Shown in pieces: positions 50,581-59,588 of a stretch of 64,000 bases of DNA (positions are counted from its first letter, which is position 1; each line of letters opens with the position of its first letter). The translations under genes were made by a program, and so were the position numbers. Origin of the DNA: Fodinicola acaciae (lineage in GTDB: Bacteria; Actinomycetota; Actinomycetes; Mycobacteriales; HKI-0501); NCBI RefSeq assembly GCF_010993745.1, contig NZ_WOTN01000002.1, positions 186,001 through 250,000 on the forward strand, read 5' to 3'. The notes beneath the pieces are model-generated. The model was given only the letters and a program-made list of their open reading frames with translations. It searched no databases and had not been told where the DNA came from.

Positions 50581-53004
50581 ATGAGAAGACTCGCCAGAAT
50601 CGCGGCCGTGTCGGTCGCCGCGCTGACCGCCGCGGGGTTGTCGGCGCCGGCGACGGCGGCGCCGACCCGGTATGAGGCGGAGGCCGGCAGTTTCGCTCAG
50701 GCGGTGGTGGAATCCAACCACCAGGGCTTCTCCGGCGCCGGTTTTGTCAACACCGACAACGTCGCCGGCGCGTACGTCCAGTTCGCGGTCAACGCCGCCT
50801 CCGCCGGCACGGCGACCGTCACCATCGGATATTCCAACGGCACCACGGTCAACCGGCCCGGTGACGTCGCGGTCAACGGCGTCGTCGTCTCGGCCAACCG
50901 GGCGTTCGCCGGCACCGGGAGCTGGGACACCTGGGCCACCTCCACGCTCTCGGTGCCGGTGAAGGCCGGCGCCAACACCGTACGACTGACCTCGACCACC
51001 GCCGAAGGCCTGCCAAACCTGGACTATCTCGATGTCGAGGCGGCCGCGCAGAGCGCCGACTACCAGGCCGAAGACGCGACGATCTCGCAGGGCACGGTGG
51101 CCAACAACCACGCCGGCTTCACCGGATCCGGCTTCGTCGACTACACCAACATCGCCGGATCGTACGTACAGTTCACTGTGAACGCGGCGGCGGCCGGCAG
51201 CTCGTCGCTGACTTTCCGTTACGCCAACGGCACGACGGTCGACCGACCGATGGACATCAGCGTCAACGGCACCGTCGTCTCGTCCGGCCTTTCCTTCCCT
51301 GGCACGACAAACTGGGACACCTGGGCCACCAAGGCGGTCAACGCGCGGCTGAACGCCGGCAACAACACGATCAGGGCGACCGCGACGACCGCCAACGGGG
51401 GCCCCAACCTCGACAGGCTGACCGTCAGCGGCGCCGCCGACAGCCAGCCGCCGACCACGCCCGGCACGACTTCCTGTTCGGACATCGGCGAAAACCAGCT
51501 GACGCTGCACTGGGGTGCCGCCACCGACAACGTCGGTGTGGTCGCGTACGACATCTACGAGCACGGCAACAAACTGGCCGAGGCGGCCGGAAACGCGACC
51601 TCGCAGGTGCTCAACGGCCTGACACCGAACACGACTTACACGCTCGCGGTGACCGCACGCGACGCGGCCGGCAACGCCTCGCCGGCCACCACTCCGTTGC
51701 AGTGCAAGACACTTCCGAGCAGCGACACCACACCGCCGAGCGCGCCGGAAAACCTGGCGCATTCCAACGTCACCGCCAACAGTGTCAAGCTGACCTGGTC
51801 GGCGTCGACGGACAACCGCGGTGTCACGTCTTACGACGTACGCAGCGGGACCACGGTTTACCAGACGGTGACCGGAAATCCGCCGGCGACCTCCACCACG
51901 CTGACCGGTTTGGCGTGCAACAGTCCATATTCGCTCAACGTCGTCGCGCACGACGCGGCCGGCAACGTGTCGGCGCAGAGCAACGCGGACTCGTTCACCA
52001 CACAGTCGTGCAGCACCGACGGCGGCGTGCCGTCGTCGATCACCACGATCTCCACCGGCTGGTCGATCCCGTGGGGGACCTACTGGATGCCGGACGGCCA
52101 GACCGCGCTGGTCACCGAGCGGGACAGCTTCAAGGTGTTCAAAGTGACGCCGTCCGGCGCGAAAACGCAGGTGGGATCGGTCCCCAACGCGGTCACCACC
52201 AACGGGGAAGGCGGCCTGCTCGGGGTCGCGGTCGACCCGGCCTGGTCGACCAACCATTACGTCTATTTCATGCACACCGCGTCCGAAGGCAACCGGATCG
52301 TACGCATGACCTACGACGGTGCGTCGTTGTCGGGCTACAAGATTTTGTTGCAGGGGATCAAGAAGAACCAGTATCACAATGGCGGCCGGCTGCTTTTCGG
52401 GCCGGACGGCTATCTTTACGCCAGCACCGGCGAGGCCCAGACGCCGGATCTGGCGCAGGACAAGAACTCGCTGAACGGCAAGATCCTGCGGCTGACCACT
52501 GACGGCAAGCCGGCTCCCGGCAACCCGTTCGGCAATTACGTCTACAGCTATGGTCACCGCAATCCGCAGGGTCTGGCCTTCGACCGCAACGGCCGGCTGT
52601 GGGAGGCCGAGTTCGGCAACTCGAAATACGACGAGCTCAACCTGATCAAGCCGGGCGCCAACTACGGATGGCCGACCTGCGAAGGAAACTGCGGCACCAC
52701 CGGCATGACGAACCCGAAGGCGACCTGGCCGGTGTCGCAGGCCTCGCCGAGCGGAATCGCGATCGTCCGCAACGTCGTCTACATGGCGGCTCTGCGCGGC
52801 GAGCGGATGTGGCGGATCCCGATCAACGGTGACTCGGAAAGTGTCGGCACGCCAACGGCGTACTACGTCGGCACGTACGGGCGGCTGCGTACGGTCACCA
52901 AGGTCCCCGGTGCCGACCAGTTGTGGCTGTCGACGACGAACGCCGACAACAATGGCAACCAACCCGACGGCTCCGACAAGATTTTCCGGGTGACCATCGC
53001 ATAA
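50581..53004 (+). CDS. Secreted CBM-CBM-FN3-FN3-glucose/sorbosone dehydrogenase
   Basis: 807-aa protein with a signal peptide (IAAVSVAALTAAGLSAPATA). Two CBM35/CBM6-like modules (YEAEAGSFAQAVVESNHQGFSGAGFVN; YQAEDATISQGTVANNHAGFTGSGFVD) are about 43% identical by eye and span residues about 28-285. Two fibronectin III modules follow (to about 475). The rest is a GSDH-type beta propeller (GGLLGVAVDPAW; HNGGRLLFGPDGYLYASTGEA; SYGHRNPQGLAFD; GANYGWP), usually PQQ-dependent sugar oxidation. It probably oxidises released sugars or polymer ends while bound to cell wall. ATG after GAGGACAAAG; GTG 50569 is the alternative. Last gene of the operon. Confidence 0.87.
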   Translation: MRRLARIAAVSVAALTAAGLSAPATAAPTRYEAEAGSFAQAVVESNHQGFSGAGFVNTDNVAGAYVQFAVNAASAGTATVTIGYSNGTTVNRPGDVAVNGVVVSANRAFAGTGSWDTWATSTLSVPVKAGANTVRLTSTTAEGLPNLDYLDVEAAAQSADYQAEDATISQGTVANNHAGFTGSGFVDYTNIAGSYVQFTVNAAAAGSSSLTFRYANGTTVDRPMDISVNGTVVSSGLSFPGTTNWDTWATKAVNARLNAGNNTIRATATTANGGPNLDRLTVSGAADSQPPTTPGTTSCSDIGENQLTLHWGAATDNVGVVAYDIYEHGNKLAEAAGNATSQVLNGLTPNTTYTLAVTARDAAGNASPATTPLQCKTLPSSDTTPPSAPENLAHSNVTANSVKLTWSASTDNRGVTSYDVRSGTTVYQTVTGNPPATSTTLTGLACNSPYSLNVVAHDAAGNVSAQSNADSFTTQSCSTDGGVPSSITTISTGWSIPWGTYWMPDGQTALVTERDSFKVFKVTPSGAKTQVGSVPNAVTTNGEGGLLGVAVDPAWSTNHYVYFMHTASEGNRIVRMTYDGASLSGYKILLQGIKKNQYHNGGRLLFGPDGYLYASTGEAQTPDLAQDKNSLNGKILRLTTDGKPAPGNPFGNYVYSYGHRNPQGLAFDRNGRLWEAEFGNSKYDELNLIKPGANYGWPTCEGNCGTTGMTNPKATWPVSQASPSGIAIVRNVVYMAALRGERMWRIPINGDSESVGTPTAYYVGTYGRLRTVTKVPGADQLWLSTTNADNNGNQPDGSDKIFRVTIA

Positions 53005-53014
53005 AGGTCACGGC

Positions 53015-53051
53015 GAGGGTGGCGTTCCTGGTGGGTCGGGACGTCACCCTC
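53015..53051 (+). terminator. Possible terminator at the end of the polysaccharide operon
   Basis: GAGGGTGGCG and CGTCACCCTC form a 10-base stem with one mismatch and a 17-base loop between convergent genes; it reaches the stop codon of the minus-strand gene. Confidence 0.35.
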
Positions 53052-55114
53052 TACGGCCAGAGCATGCGGTTGGAGGTGGCGATGACCGTGCCGTCCGAGG
53101 TTTCGACCGTGACCCAGACGTCATTGCCGGTGCCGTAATACTCGAACGCGTCGAAGTCCACGTAACCGCTGGAGTCGGTGGTCTGCCCGGAGCCTTCGTT
53201 GCTGTAGTCGGCATCCGTGGAATGTGGTTTGATCTCGTAGTGGGTGTCCGGCGCGAACCCGCGCATCACGACGTGCATCCGATAACAATGTTCCTGCGGA
53301 TACTGGGAATCGCAGTTGTGTGGACCGCGGCTCACCGAGACCGTCTGCGCCGGAATGCTGACACTGCGGCTCGCCGCCGCGCCGGTGAGCGCGCGACCGT
53401 CCGGCGACCGGGTGATCGCGCGCACCGTGAAGGTCACCCGGCTTCCTTTGGGAAGTCCGGAAAAACTCGCGCCGCGGCCGGTGGTCGACTGTGTCGGCCG
53501 TCCGGTCGCGGCGACCTGGTAGCGCACCAGCGTGCCGCCGCGCAGGTCCGGGGCCGACCAACTGAGTTGCACGCTGTTGCCGGAAAGTGTGGCGGTGAGC
53601 CCGCCAGGCGCGGCGGCCGCGGTCATCGGAGTGACCGGGTCGGCGGAGGCCGCCGGCCCGGTGCCGACGCGATTGCGCGCCGCCACGCTGAAGGTGTAGG
53701 TCACACCGTTGCCGAGGCCCGAGACCGTCGTTTTTCGCGTGTCGCCAGAGACAACGCGTGATCCGGTCGCGCCTGATGACGCATGCCAGGTGACAACGTA
53801 TCCGTCGATGGCGGCACGGTTTTCACGCGCGGCATTCCACCGTACGGTGGCGCTGCCGGATCCGGCGGTCGCTGTGACACCGGCCGGTGCGCCTGGCGCG
53901 CTGGCCGGCGCGGCCGGCGGTTCCCGCATCGGCGATGGCGAGGAAGACGGCGACGGGGATGGAGATGGAGATGGAGATGGGGTCTGGGAAGGCGTCGGTT
54001 CCGGACCGGAGGTGACCGGCGCGTCCATGACACCACCGTCCTCGCCGACGACCAGCAGATGCGTGCCGGCGCCGTTTTGCACGTAGATCCTGCCATCCGC
54101 GCCGCGGCTGATCGCTGGCGTGCCGTCGCTCGGCGGGATTTTCCTGGCGTCCTTGCGATTTCCGTGGCTGTCGTAGGTGACGACCGTGCCGGTCGTCTTG
54201 TTGACCAGCGCCACCAACGGACCGCTGGACAGCGGACCGTCATAGTCGCCGGGCTCCAACGCGACCCGTACCGGCTGCCGGGACGACCGGGTTTCCACCA
54301 GATAAAGGGAATGGTGCGCGGCGTCCAGGATCGGCAGCCGGCCGTCGGCGTCGGCCGGCGCCAGCTCCACGGTCGGTGAGACCGGTACGCCGACCGGTTT
54401 TCCGGTGCCCAGCCCGCTGTTTCCGACCGGTCGCAGCAGTCCGTCGGCGGTGTCCAGGACGTACGGTTGTGCCGCGACGGTCGTCAGCGCACCGGTGTGA
54501 CCGGACGGCAGCCGTGCCGGGCAGGCCGACGGCCGCGCGGCCGTACGCGCCAGCGCGCACAACAGCCCGGTGTCCTTGCGCAGCAACCACATCGTGCCGT
54601 CGGCCAGCACCACCGGCGTGGCAATCGGTCCTCCCGCGGCGACAACCTGGCTGGCCGCACCGAGACGTACGATTTTTCCGGACTGTCGATAGACAAGATA
54701 CGGTCCACCGGTCGCCTCGATCGGCAGCGGCGTCTCGTCGGAAGGCGGCGTGACCGAGCCTTCGACCTTGAGATTCGACTTGCCAAACCTGGTGATCCGG
54801 TCGCGGCCGGCGACATAGCCGTGCGTGTCGTCCTGCACGACCTGCGTGCCGCGCTCGCTGGCGATCGGCATGCTCGCGTCGACGTTGCCAGTCGCGCCGT
54901 CGACGTGGAAGGCGACCTGCTGGGCGGCGTTGTAGACCCAATGTCCGGTCGGCTTGAAACGCATCTGCGACACCGACTGCGACGTGCCGCTCACCGCCGC
55001 CGCGACCATGCCGAGGCTCGCCACCGCGGCGACCAGCGGCGCCGCGAGCCGTCGCCAACCGCGCGCCGGCGACCGCTCGCTGGTCGCGACGAGCTTGCGT
55101 GCTGGAGTCTCCAC
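53051..55114 (-). CDS. Membrane-anchored surface protein with beta-propeller-like and FN3 domains
   Basis: 687-aa protein. One N-terminal helix (LAAPLVAAVASLGMVAAAV) anchors a repeat-rich domain of about 330 residues with propeller-like blades (ASMPIASERGTQVVQDD; PVVLADGTMWLLRKDTG; PYVLDTADGLLRPVG). A Ser/Pro linker (TPSPSPSPS, coded by a GGAGAT-type hexamer repeat near 53957) leads to two fibronectin III domains and a C-terminal domain with two Cys (GPHNCDSQYPQEHCYRMHVVM). Similar FN3 proteins occur on actinobacterial surfaces, sometimes near secretion or kinase genes; function unknown. GTG start chosen; the longer frame is antisense to MarR. Confidence 0.75.
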   Translation of the reverse strand: METPARKLVATSERSPARGWRRLAAPLVAAVASLGMVAAAVSGTSQSVSQMRFKPTGHWVYNAAQQVAFHVDGATGNVDASMPIASERGTQVVQDDTHGYVAGRDRITRFGKSNLKVEGSVTPPSDETPLPIEATGGPYLVYRQSGKIVRLGAASQVVAAGGPIATPVVLADGTMWLLRKDTGLLCALARTAARPSACPARLPSGHTGALTTVAAQPYVLDTADGLLRPVGNSGLGTGKPVGVPVSPTVELAPADADGRLPILDAAHHSLYLVETRSSRQPVRVALEPGDYDGPLSSGPLVALVNKTTGTVVTYDSHGNRKDARKIPPSDGTPAISRGADGRIYVQNGAGTHLLVVGEDGGVMDAPVTSGPEPTPSQTPSPSPSPSPSPSSSPSPMREPPAAPASAPGAPAGVTATAGSGSATVRWNAARENRAAIDGYVVTWHASSGATGSRVVSGDTRKTTVSGLGNGVTYTFSVAARNRVGTGPAASADPVTPMTAAAAPGGLTATLSGNSVQLSWSAPDLRGGTLVRYQVAATGRPTQSTTGRGASFSGLPKGSRVTFTVRAITRSPDGRALTGAAASRSVSIPAQTVSVSRGPHNCDSQYPQEHCYRMHVVMRGFAPDTHYEIKPHSTDADYSNEGSGQTTDSSGYVDFDAFEYYGTGNDVWVTVETSDGTVIATSNRMLWP

Positions 55115-55159
55115 GCCGCGCACCCTAAGACAGGCCGGCCGGGAGGGGTCCTGGATCTT

Positions 55160-55183
55160 AGCCTCGATCCGTGGATCGAGGCT
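55160..55183. promoter_or_regulatory. MarR operator
   Basis: AGCCTCGATCC-GT-GGATCGAGGCT is a perfect 11-base inverted repeat 12 bases upstream of the marR start and about 46 bases from the divergent FN3 gene start. The pairing extends outward with one mismatch. Confidence 0.65.
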
Positions 55184-55195
55184 TAGCATCGACTG

Positions 55196-55642
55196 GTGGA
55201 CGAGACGACGCAGCTCGCCGCCGCGCTGGTCGGCCTGTCGCACCAGGTGCTGCGGCTGTTCGCCGAGGTCGGCCGGCGCAACCGGCTGAGCCAGCAGCAG
55301 GTCGAGATGATCTGTGCCGTCATCGTCCGGGAAAAGGTCGGCATGTCCGAGCTGGCCAAGATCCTGCACCTGGAGAAGTCCGGCCTCAGCAACCTGGTCG
55401 ACCGGGCCGAGCAGCGCGGTCTGGTCATACGGACGAGGGATCCGGACGACCGGCGGGTCACCTGGGTCGAGCTGACCGACGAGGGCCGCGCGCTGGCGGC
55501 CGACACGCACGCCGAGGTCACCGCGCGGATGGCCGAGCTGGTGGCGAAAGTCGCGCCGCGGGACCAGAAACGGCTGACCGCCGTCATCCAGGAGATGCTC
55601 AGGCCGGCAGCCAGTGGCCGAGCCGGCGCAGCGCCTCGGTGA
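55196..55642 (+). CDS. MarR-family transcriptional regulator
   Basis: 148-aa winged-helix dimer protein: VEMICAVIVREKVGMSELAKILHLEKSGLSNLVDRAEQRGLVIRTRDPDDRRVTWVELTDEGRAL is the MarR core with the DxRxxxL/TxxG wing. GTG start. The palindrome just upstream implies autoregulation and control of the divergent surface protein gene. Its 3' end overlaps the convergent aminotransferase gene by 44 bases. Confidence 0.9.
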   Translation: MDETTQLAAALVGLSHQVLRLFAEVGRRNRLSQQQVEMICAVIVREKVGMSELAKILHLEKSGLSNLVDRAEQRGLVIRTRDPDDRRVTWVELTDEGRALAADTHAEVTARMAELVAKVAPRDQKRLTAVIQEMLRPAASGRAGAAPR

Positions 55643-56753
55643 TGTCGGCCTGCGCGCCGGCGAAGGAAATGCGGACGTACGCACTGCCGCGGGCCACGTC
55701 GAAGTCGATGCCGGGAGCCACCGCGACACCGGTCTCGGCAAGGAGTTTTTGGCTCCACAGCATCGAATCGTCGGTCAGGTGGCTGACATCGGCGTACGCG
55801 TAGAACGCGCCGTCGGCCGGTGCGAGCCGGTCGATGCCGAGCTTTGCCAGGCCATCCAACAAAATCCCGCGGTTGCGCGCGTACGACCGGACAAAGCCGT
55901 CGGCCTCCGCGTAACTGTCCGGCTCGAAGGCGGCAACGGCCGCCAGCTGTGGCAGTGTTGGCGGGCAGATCGCGAAGTTTCCGGCCAGCCGGTCGACCGG
56001 CCGGCGCAGCCGCTCCGGCATCAGCAGCCAGCCGAGCCGCCAGCCGGTCATCGAGAAATACTTGGAAAACGAGTTGACCACGACCGCCTCGCGCGAGCTC
56101 TGCCAGGCGCAGCTGGTGTCCGGGCCGGCGTAGCTGAGACCGTGGTAGATCTCGTCGCTGATCAGCTGTACGCCGTTTTCCGCGCACCAGAAGGAAAGCG
56201 CGGCCAGCTCGGCCGGGTCCAGCACGGTGCCGGTCGGATTGGCCGGCGACGCCACGATCAGGCCGGCGAGGTCCAGGCCGGCCAGCATCTCGACGGTCGG
56301 CGCAAACCTGGTCTCCGGACCGCACGGCAGGTCGACGACCTCGCAGCCGAGCGCGGTCAGGATGTTGCGATAGCAGGGATATCCGGGGCTGGCCAGCGCG
56401 ACCCGGTCTCCGACATCGAAACATGCCAGGAATGCCAGCAGAAATCCGCCAGACGAGCCGGTCGTGACGACCACGTCGGCGGGGTCGACGGCGATGCCGT
56501 ACGTGCGGTCGTAATGGCCTGCGATCGCCTCGCGTAGCTGCGGGATGCCGAGCGTCACGGTGTAGCCGAGGACGTGGTCGTCCAGTGCTCGGTGTGCCGC
56601 GGCGCGTACCGGCGCGACCGCCGGCGTCGACGGCTGGCCGGCGGAGAGGTTGACCAGGTCGCCGTGCGTACGCTGCCGGTCGGCGGCGGCCAGCCACACG
56701 TCCATCACGTAGAACGGCGGAATCCCGGCCCGCCGCGCCGCCTCTCGATGCAT
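55599..56753 (-). CDS. Pyridoxal-phosphate class I/II aminotransferase
   Basis: 384-aa fold-type I enzyme. The PLP Lys is at 231 in NSFSKYFSMTGWRLGW; other anchors are TGSSGGFLLAF (phosphate binding), ASPANPTGTVLDPAEL, and ISDEIYHGLSY. Probably an aspartate- or aromatic-type aminotransferase; the exact substrate is not predictable. ATG start. It lies upstream (in transcription direction) of nothing on its strand, since MarR converges. Confidence 0.9.
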   Translation of the reverse strand: MHREAARRAGIPPFYVMDVWLAAADRQRTHGDLVNLSAGQPSTPAVAPVRAAAHRALDDHVLGYTVTLGIPQLREAIAGHYDRTYGIAVDPADVVVTTGSSGGFLLAFLACFDVGDRVALASPGYPCYRNILTALGCEVVDLPCGPETRFAPTVEMLAGLDLAGLIVASPANPTGTVLDPAELAALSFWCAENGVQLISDEIYHGLSYAGPDTSCAWQSSREAVVVNSFSKYFSMTGWRLGWLLMPERLRRPVDRLAGNFAICPPTLPQLAAVAAFEPDSYAEADGFVRSYARNRGILLDGLAKLGIDRLAPADGAFYAYADVSHLTDDSMLWSQKLLAETGVAVAPGIDFDVARGSAYVRISFAGAQADITEALRRLGHWLPA

Positions 56754-56782
56754 CCCCCCACCGTACGAGCTCCCCCCGCCAT

Positions 56783-56815
56783 CGACGACGCGATCGGAAT
56801 CCGATTGCGTCGTCG
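56783..56815. terminator. Hairpin after the VOC gene, REP-like copy 2
   Basis: CGACGACGCGATCGG (56783-56797) pairs with CCGATTGCGTCGTCG (56801-56815) with one mismatch and loop AAT. It lies 11 bases beyond the VOC stop (56827). It shares the 19-base CGACGACGCAATCGGATTC, on the opposite strand, with the hairpin at 8745-8776. Confidence 0.65.
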
Positions 56816-56826
56816 GATGATCGGGG

Positions 56827-57330
56827 TCAGGCGGGGATGGAGACTCCGATGCCGCCGCGCGTCTGGGCGCCGTAGCGTTCGATCTCGGCGTCCAGGTCGA
56901 GTGGCAGCGTGGCGCTCGCCTCGGTCAGCTCCGGCGTCAGCAGCGCCGCCGGCACCAGCCACGACACCTCGAACTCGATGCCGTTGGGGTCCTTGGCATA
57001 GAGCGCCTTGGTGGTCAGGTGGTCGCTCTGCCCGACCAGCGCACCGGCCTCGACCAGTCGCTCGCGGATCCGGCGCAGCTCGGCGAGCGTGTCGACCTCC
57101 CAGGCGAGGTGATAGAGGCCGACCGAGCCGGGAGCCGGCGACGGAGCGTCCGCGCCGACCGCGAACAGGCCGAGGTCGTGGTCGTTGGTCGAACCGGCGG
57201 CCTGCAGGAAGGCGGCCCGGCCGGGCATCGTGTGCACCGCGCGGAATCCGAGTACGTCCTGGTAGAAGGCGACGCTGCCGGCGAAGTCGCGGACGTAGAG
57301 GACGGCGTGGTTGAGTCGCTGGATCGGCAT
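56827..57330 (-). CDS. VOC family protein (glyoxalase/dioxygenase-like)
   Basis: 167-aa protein with two beta-alpha-beta-beta-beta units: LNHAVLYVRDFAGSVAFYQDVLGFRAVH and YHLAWEVDTLAELRRIRERLVEAGALVG, with DPNGIEFEVSW. His in LNHAV and YHLAW and Glu in IEFEV are probable metal ligands, as in catechol-type extradiol dioxygenases. The second ATG is used because GGAG lies eight bases before it; the first ATG (57339) abuts that GGAG. An 18-base palindrome lies just upstream. Confidence 0.88.
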   Translation of the reverse strand: MPIQRLNHAVLYVRDFAGSVAFYQDVLGFRAVHTMPGRAAFLQAAGSTNDHDLGLFAVGADAPSPAPGSVGLYHLAWEVDTLAELRRIRERLVEAGALVGQSDHLTTKALYAKDPNGIEFEVSWLVPAALLTPELTEASATLPLDLDAEIERYGAQTRGGIGVSIPA

Positions 57331-57346
57331 GGCGGGCATCTCCTGA

Positions 57347-57364
57347 TAGTTGAATCTTCAACTA
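57347..57364. promoter_or_regulatory. Palindromic operator between VOC and hydrolase genes
   Basis: TAGTTGAA-TC-TTCAACTA is a perfect inverted repeat 16 bases upstream of the VOC start. Its TTGAA..TTCAA form is typical of MarR-family sites controlling VOC-type genes; it differs from the operator in front of the marR gene at 55196. Confidence 0.6.
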
Positions 57365-57435
57365 AGAGGATACGTCGTGACGACCCTCGACGACACCCAC
57401 CGATGAGTTCGGCCGACCTGATACGTAGGAGAGGC

Positions 57436-58197
57436 ATGGCCAACCACGTGGAGCTGCCAGGCGTACGCGCCTGGTACGACGACTTCGGCACCGGCGACCC
57501 GCTGGTCATGTTGCACGGCGGCATGACCGACAGCGGGTGCTTCGCGCACTGCACCAAACGACTCGCCGAGCACTTCCACCTCTACACACCGGACCGCCGC
57601 GCACACGGGCGTACGCCGGACGTCGACGGTCCGCTGACCGCGGACGTACTGGTCCAGGACACCGTCGACTTCATCGAGCGGCTCACCGGCCCGACCGACC
57701 TGCTCGGCTATTCGGCCGGCGGCCTGATCGCGCTGATGACCGCGCTCGCCCGGCCTGACCTGGTGCGCAGGCTGGTGCTGGTCAGCGGCTTCTACAACAG
57801 CGAGGCGATGCCGGCCGGGATGGGGCCGGACGAAAACGCCGAGCCGCCGGAGATGATCGCGCGGCTGTACGCGGAGGTGTCGCCGGATGGCGCTGACCAC
57901 TTTCCGGTGGTGTGGCGCAAGGTGCAGCGGGCGATGCGCTCCGGGCCGGAGGCGACGATCGACGACCTGAAGACGATCGCCAGCCGTACGCTCCTTGTCG
58001 CCGCCGACGACGACATCGTGCGACTCGACCACACGCGCGAGATGTACGCGAACATTCCACGGGCCGAGCTGGCGATCGTCCCCGGCACCTCACACGTGCT
58101 GCTGGAGGAAAAGCCGGATCTGTGCACGACGCTGATCCTCGACTTTCTGCTGCACGATCCGGTTCAGACGTACATGCCGATCCAACGCGCTCGCTAG
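57436..58197 (+). CDS. Alpha/beta hydrolase
   Basis: 253-aa hydrolase. Oxyanion region HGGMTDSGCF, nucleophile elbow GYSAGG (Ser about 98), Asp in VAADDDIVR and His in PGTSHVLLEEKP complete the triad. Resembles lactonases or C-C hydrolases of ring-cleavage pathways, consistent with the VOC dioxygenase-like gene on the other side of a shared operator; this is inference. ATG follows AGGAGAGG. Confidence 0.88.
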   Translation: MANHVELPGVRAWYDDFGTGDPLVMLHGGMTDSGCFAHCTKRLAEHFHLYTPDRRAHGRTPDVDGPLTADVLVQDTVDFIERLTGPTDLLGYSAGGLIALMTALARPDLVRRLVLVSGFYNSEAMPAGMGPDENAEPPEMIARLYAEVSPDGADHFPVVWRKVQRAMRSGPEATIDDLKTIASRTLLVAADDDIVRLDHTREMYANIPRAELAIVPGTSHVLLEEKPDLCTTLILDFLLHDPVQTYMPIQRAR

Positions 58198-58206
58198 ATT
58201 GGCCAG

Positions 58207-59520
58207 GTGGTCAATGACGACGACTCGGGGAAGTGGCGTGCGTACGCCGAGACGGGGCTGATCCTGGTCGGGCTGGTCGGGCTCGGCTTCCTGATGCCGC
58301 ACAACGTGCTCGGCGACGCGCTCGCGCGCTACAAGGCACTCGACCAGTTCATCCACACCGGCGTGCTGAATGACGACCCGCATCCGATCATCGGTCACCT
58401 GTTCTCACTGCCTGCGTATCTGCTCAACAACCCCAAACCGGTGGTGGAGCAATACAACCTGGTGCTCTTCGCGGTCGCGCTCGGCTGGACGTACTGGCTG
58501 CTGCGCGACCGCGTCGACCCGGCGCTGACCAGGCGGTTCTTCCTGGTGTTGATCGTCGGCTCGATGTTTCCGGCACACCTGAGCCAGTACAACAGCGAGC
58601 CGCTGACCGCGCTTGCCGTCGGCGTCGGCCTGATGGCCGTCGCGATGCGAGCGCACGGCGGCTGGACGGCGATCGCGATCGGCGTCGCCAACACGCCCGC
58701 GGCGCTCGGCGGCTTGGCGCTGGTCGTGCTGCGCAAGATCTGGCAGGACCGGCGGCTGCGGTACGTGCTCGTCGGCGTCGCGGCGGTCGCGCTGATCGCG
58801 TTGGAAAACTGGGTCCGGCGCGGCAGTCCGCTCGACTCCGGCTACAACGGCCTGGCCGGCTTCAAAACCGTGATGCCGTACTCCGGCCTGCCCGGCTTCA
58901 GCTATCCGTTCCTGTTCGGACTGCTGTCGATCATGCTGTCCTTCGGCAAGGGACTGGTGTTCTTCGCGCCGGGGATCCTGCTGCCGGTGCGGTCGCTGCT
59001 GCGCAGGGCCGGCCTGTGGGACGCGTACGCGCTGTGGCTGCTGTTCCTCGCCGGCCTGGTGATCGCGTACGCGAAATGGTGGTCGTGGAACGGCGGCTTC
59101 ACCTGGGGCCCGCGGTTCTTCCTGTTCGCCGCGATCCCGGCCTCCCTCGCCGTCGCCGCGCTGCTGTGGCGGCCGTCGGAGCGGCTGTGGCTCAACCTGT
59201 TCGCGCTGGTGGTGTGGGGCCTGTCGACGTGGGTCGGCATCTGCGCCGCCGTCTACTTCGACGCGCGCGACCTGACCGTGTGCAAGTCCCACAACTTCCA
59301 GCTCGAGGTGCTGTGCAACTACACGCCGGACTTCAGCGTGCTGTGGTATCCGCTGGTCCGGCACCTGCCGGCGCACTGGTACGGGGCGCTCTGGATCCTG
59401 TTCTCGGCGATCGTCTTCGCCTACCTGGCGATGCCCCTGATCGCGCGTACGTTGTCGCAGCTCAACGCCGCGCTCGCTCGCCTCATCCACTCCGCCCGCT
59501 CCACCCGCTGGCGCTTCTAG
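58207..59520 (+). CDS. Polytopic membrane protein, GT-C glycosyltransferase-like
   Basis: 437-aa protein with about ten hydrophobic helices. A large loop after the first helix and the motif WWSWNGGFTWGPRFFLFAAIPASLA near residue 295 resemble the W-W-GG-WGPR motif of GT39/ArnT-like polyprenyl-phosphate-sugar transferases, and LSQYNSEPLTALAVGVGL the catalytic-side loops. The usual paired acidic residues near the N-terminus are not obvious, so the call is tentative. GTG start nine bases after the hydrolase stop. Confidence 0.6.
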   Translation: MVNDDDSGKWRAYAETGLILVGLVGLGFLMPHNVLGDALARYKALDQFIHTGVLNDDPHPIIGHLFSLPAYLLNNPKPVVEQYNLVLFAVALGWTYWLLRDRVDPALTRRFFLVLIVGSMFPAHLSQYNSEPLTALAVGVGLMAVAMRAHGGWTAIAIGVANTPAALGGLALVVLRKIWQDRRLRYVLVGVAAVALIALENWVRRGSPLDSGYNGLAGFKTVMPYSGLPGFSYPFLFGLLSIMLSFGKGLVFFAPGILLPVRSLLRRAGLWDAYALWLLFLAGLVIAYAKWWSWNGGFTWGPRFFLFAAIPASLAVAALLWRPSERLWLNLFALVVWGLSTWVGICAAVYFDARDLTVCKSHNFQLEVLCNYTPDFSVLWYPLVRHLPAHWYGALWILFSAIVFAYLAMPLIARTLSQLNAALARLIHSARSTRWRF

Positions 59521-59536
59521 GACAGGCCCGAGGTTC

Positions 59537-59581
59537 GCATGGCCACCATGCGCGCGTCTGATGCACGCATGGTGGCCATGC
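59537..59581. terminator. 16-bp perfect hairpin between convergent genes
   Basis: GCATGGCCACCATGCG (59537-59552) pairs exactly with CGCATGGTGGCCATGC (59566-59581), loop 13 bases. It lies 16 bases after the membrane-protein stop and 7 bases from the methyltransferase stop, so it can terminate both. Confidence 0.8.
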
Positions 59582-59588
59582 GGCCATG

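Noticed and set aside
50551-52962. 803-codon open frame opposite the CBM-GSDH gene
   Set aside because: Shadow of the GC-rich plus-strand gene; no domain and no ribosome-binding site.
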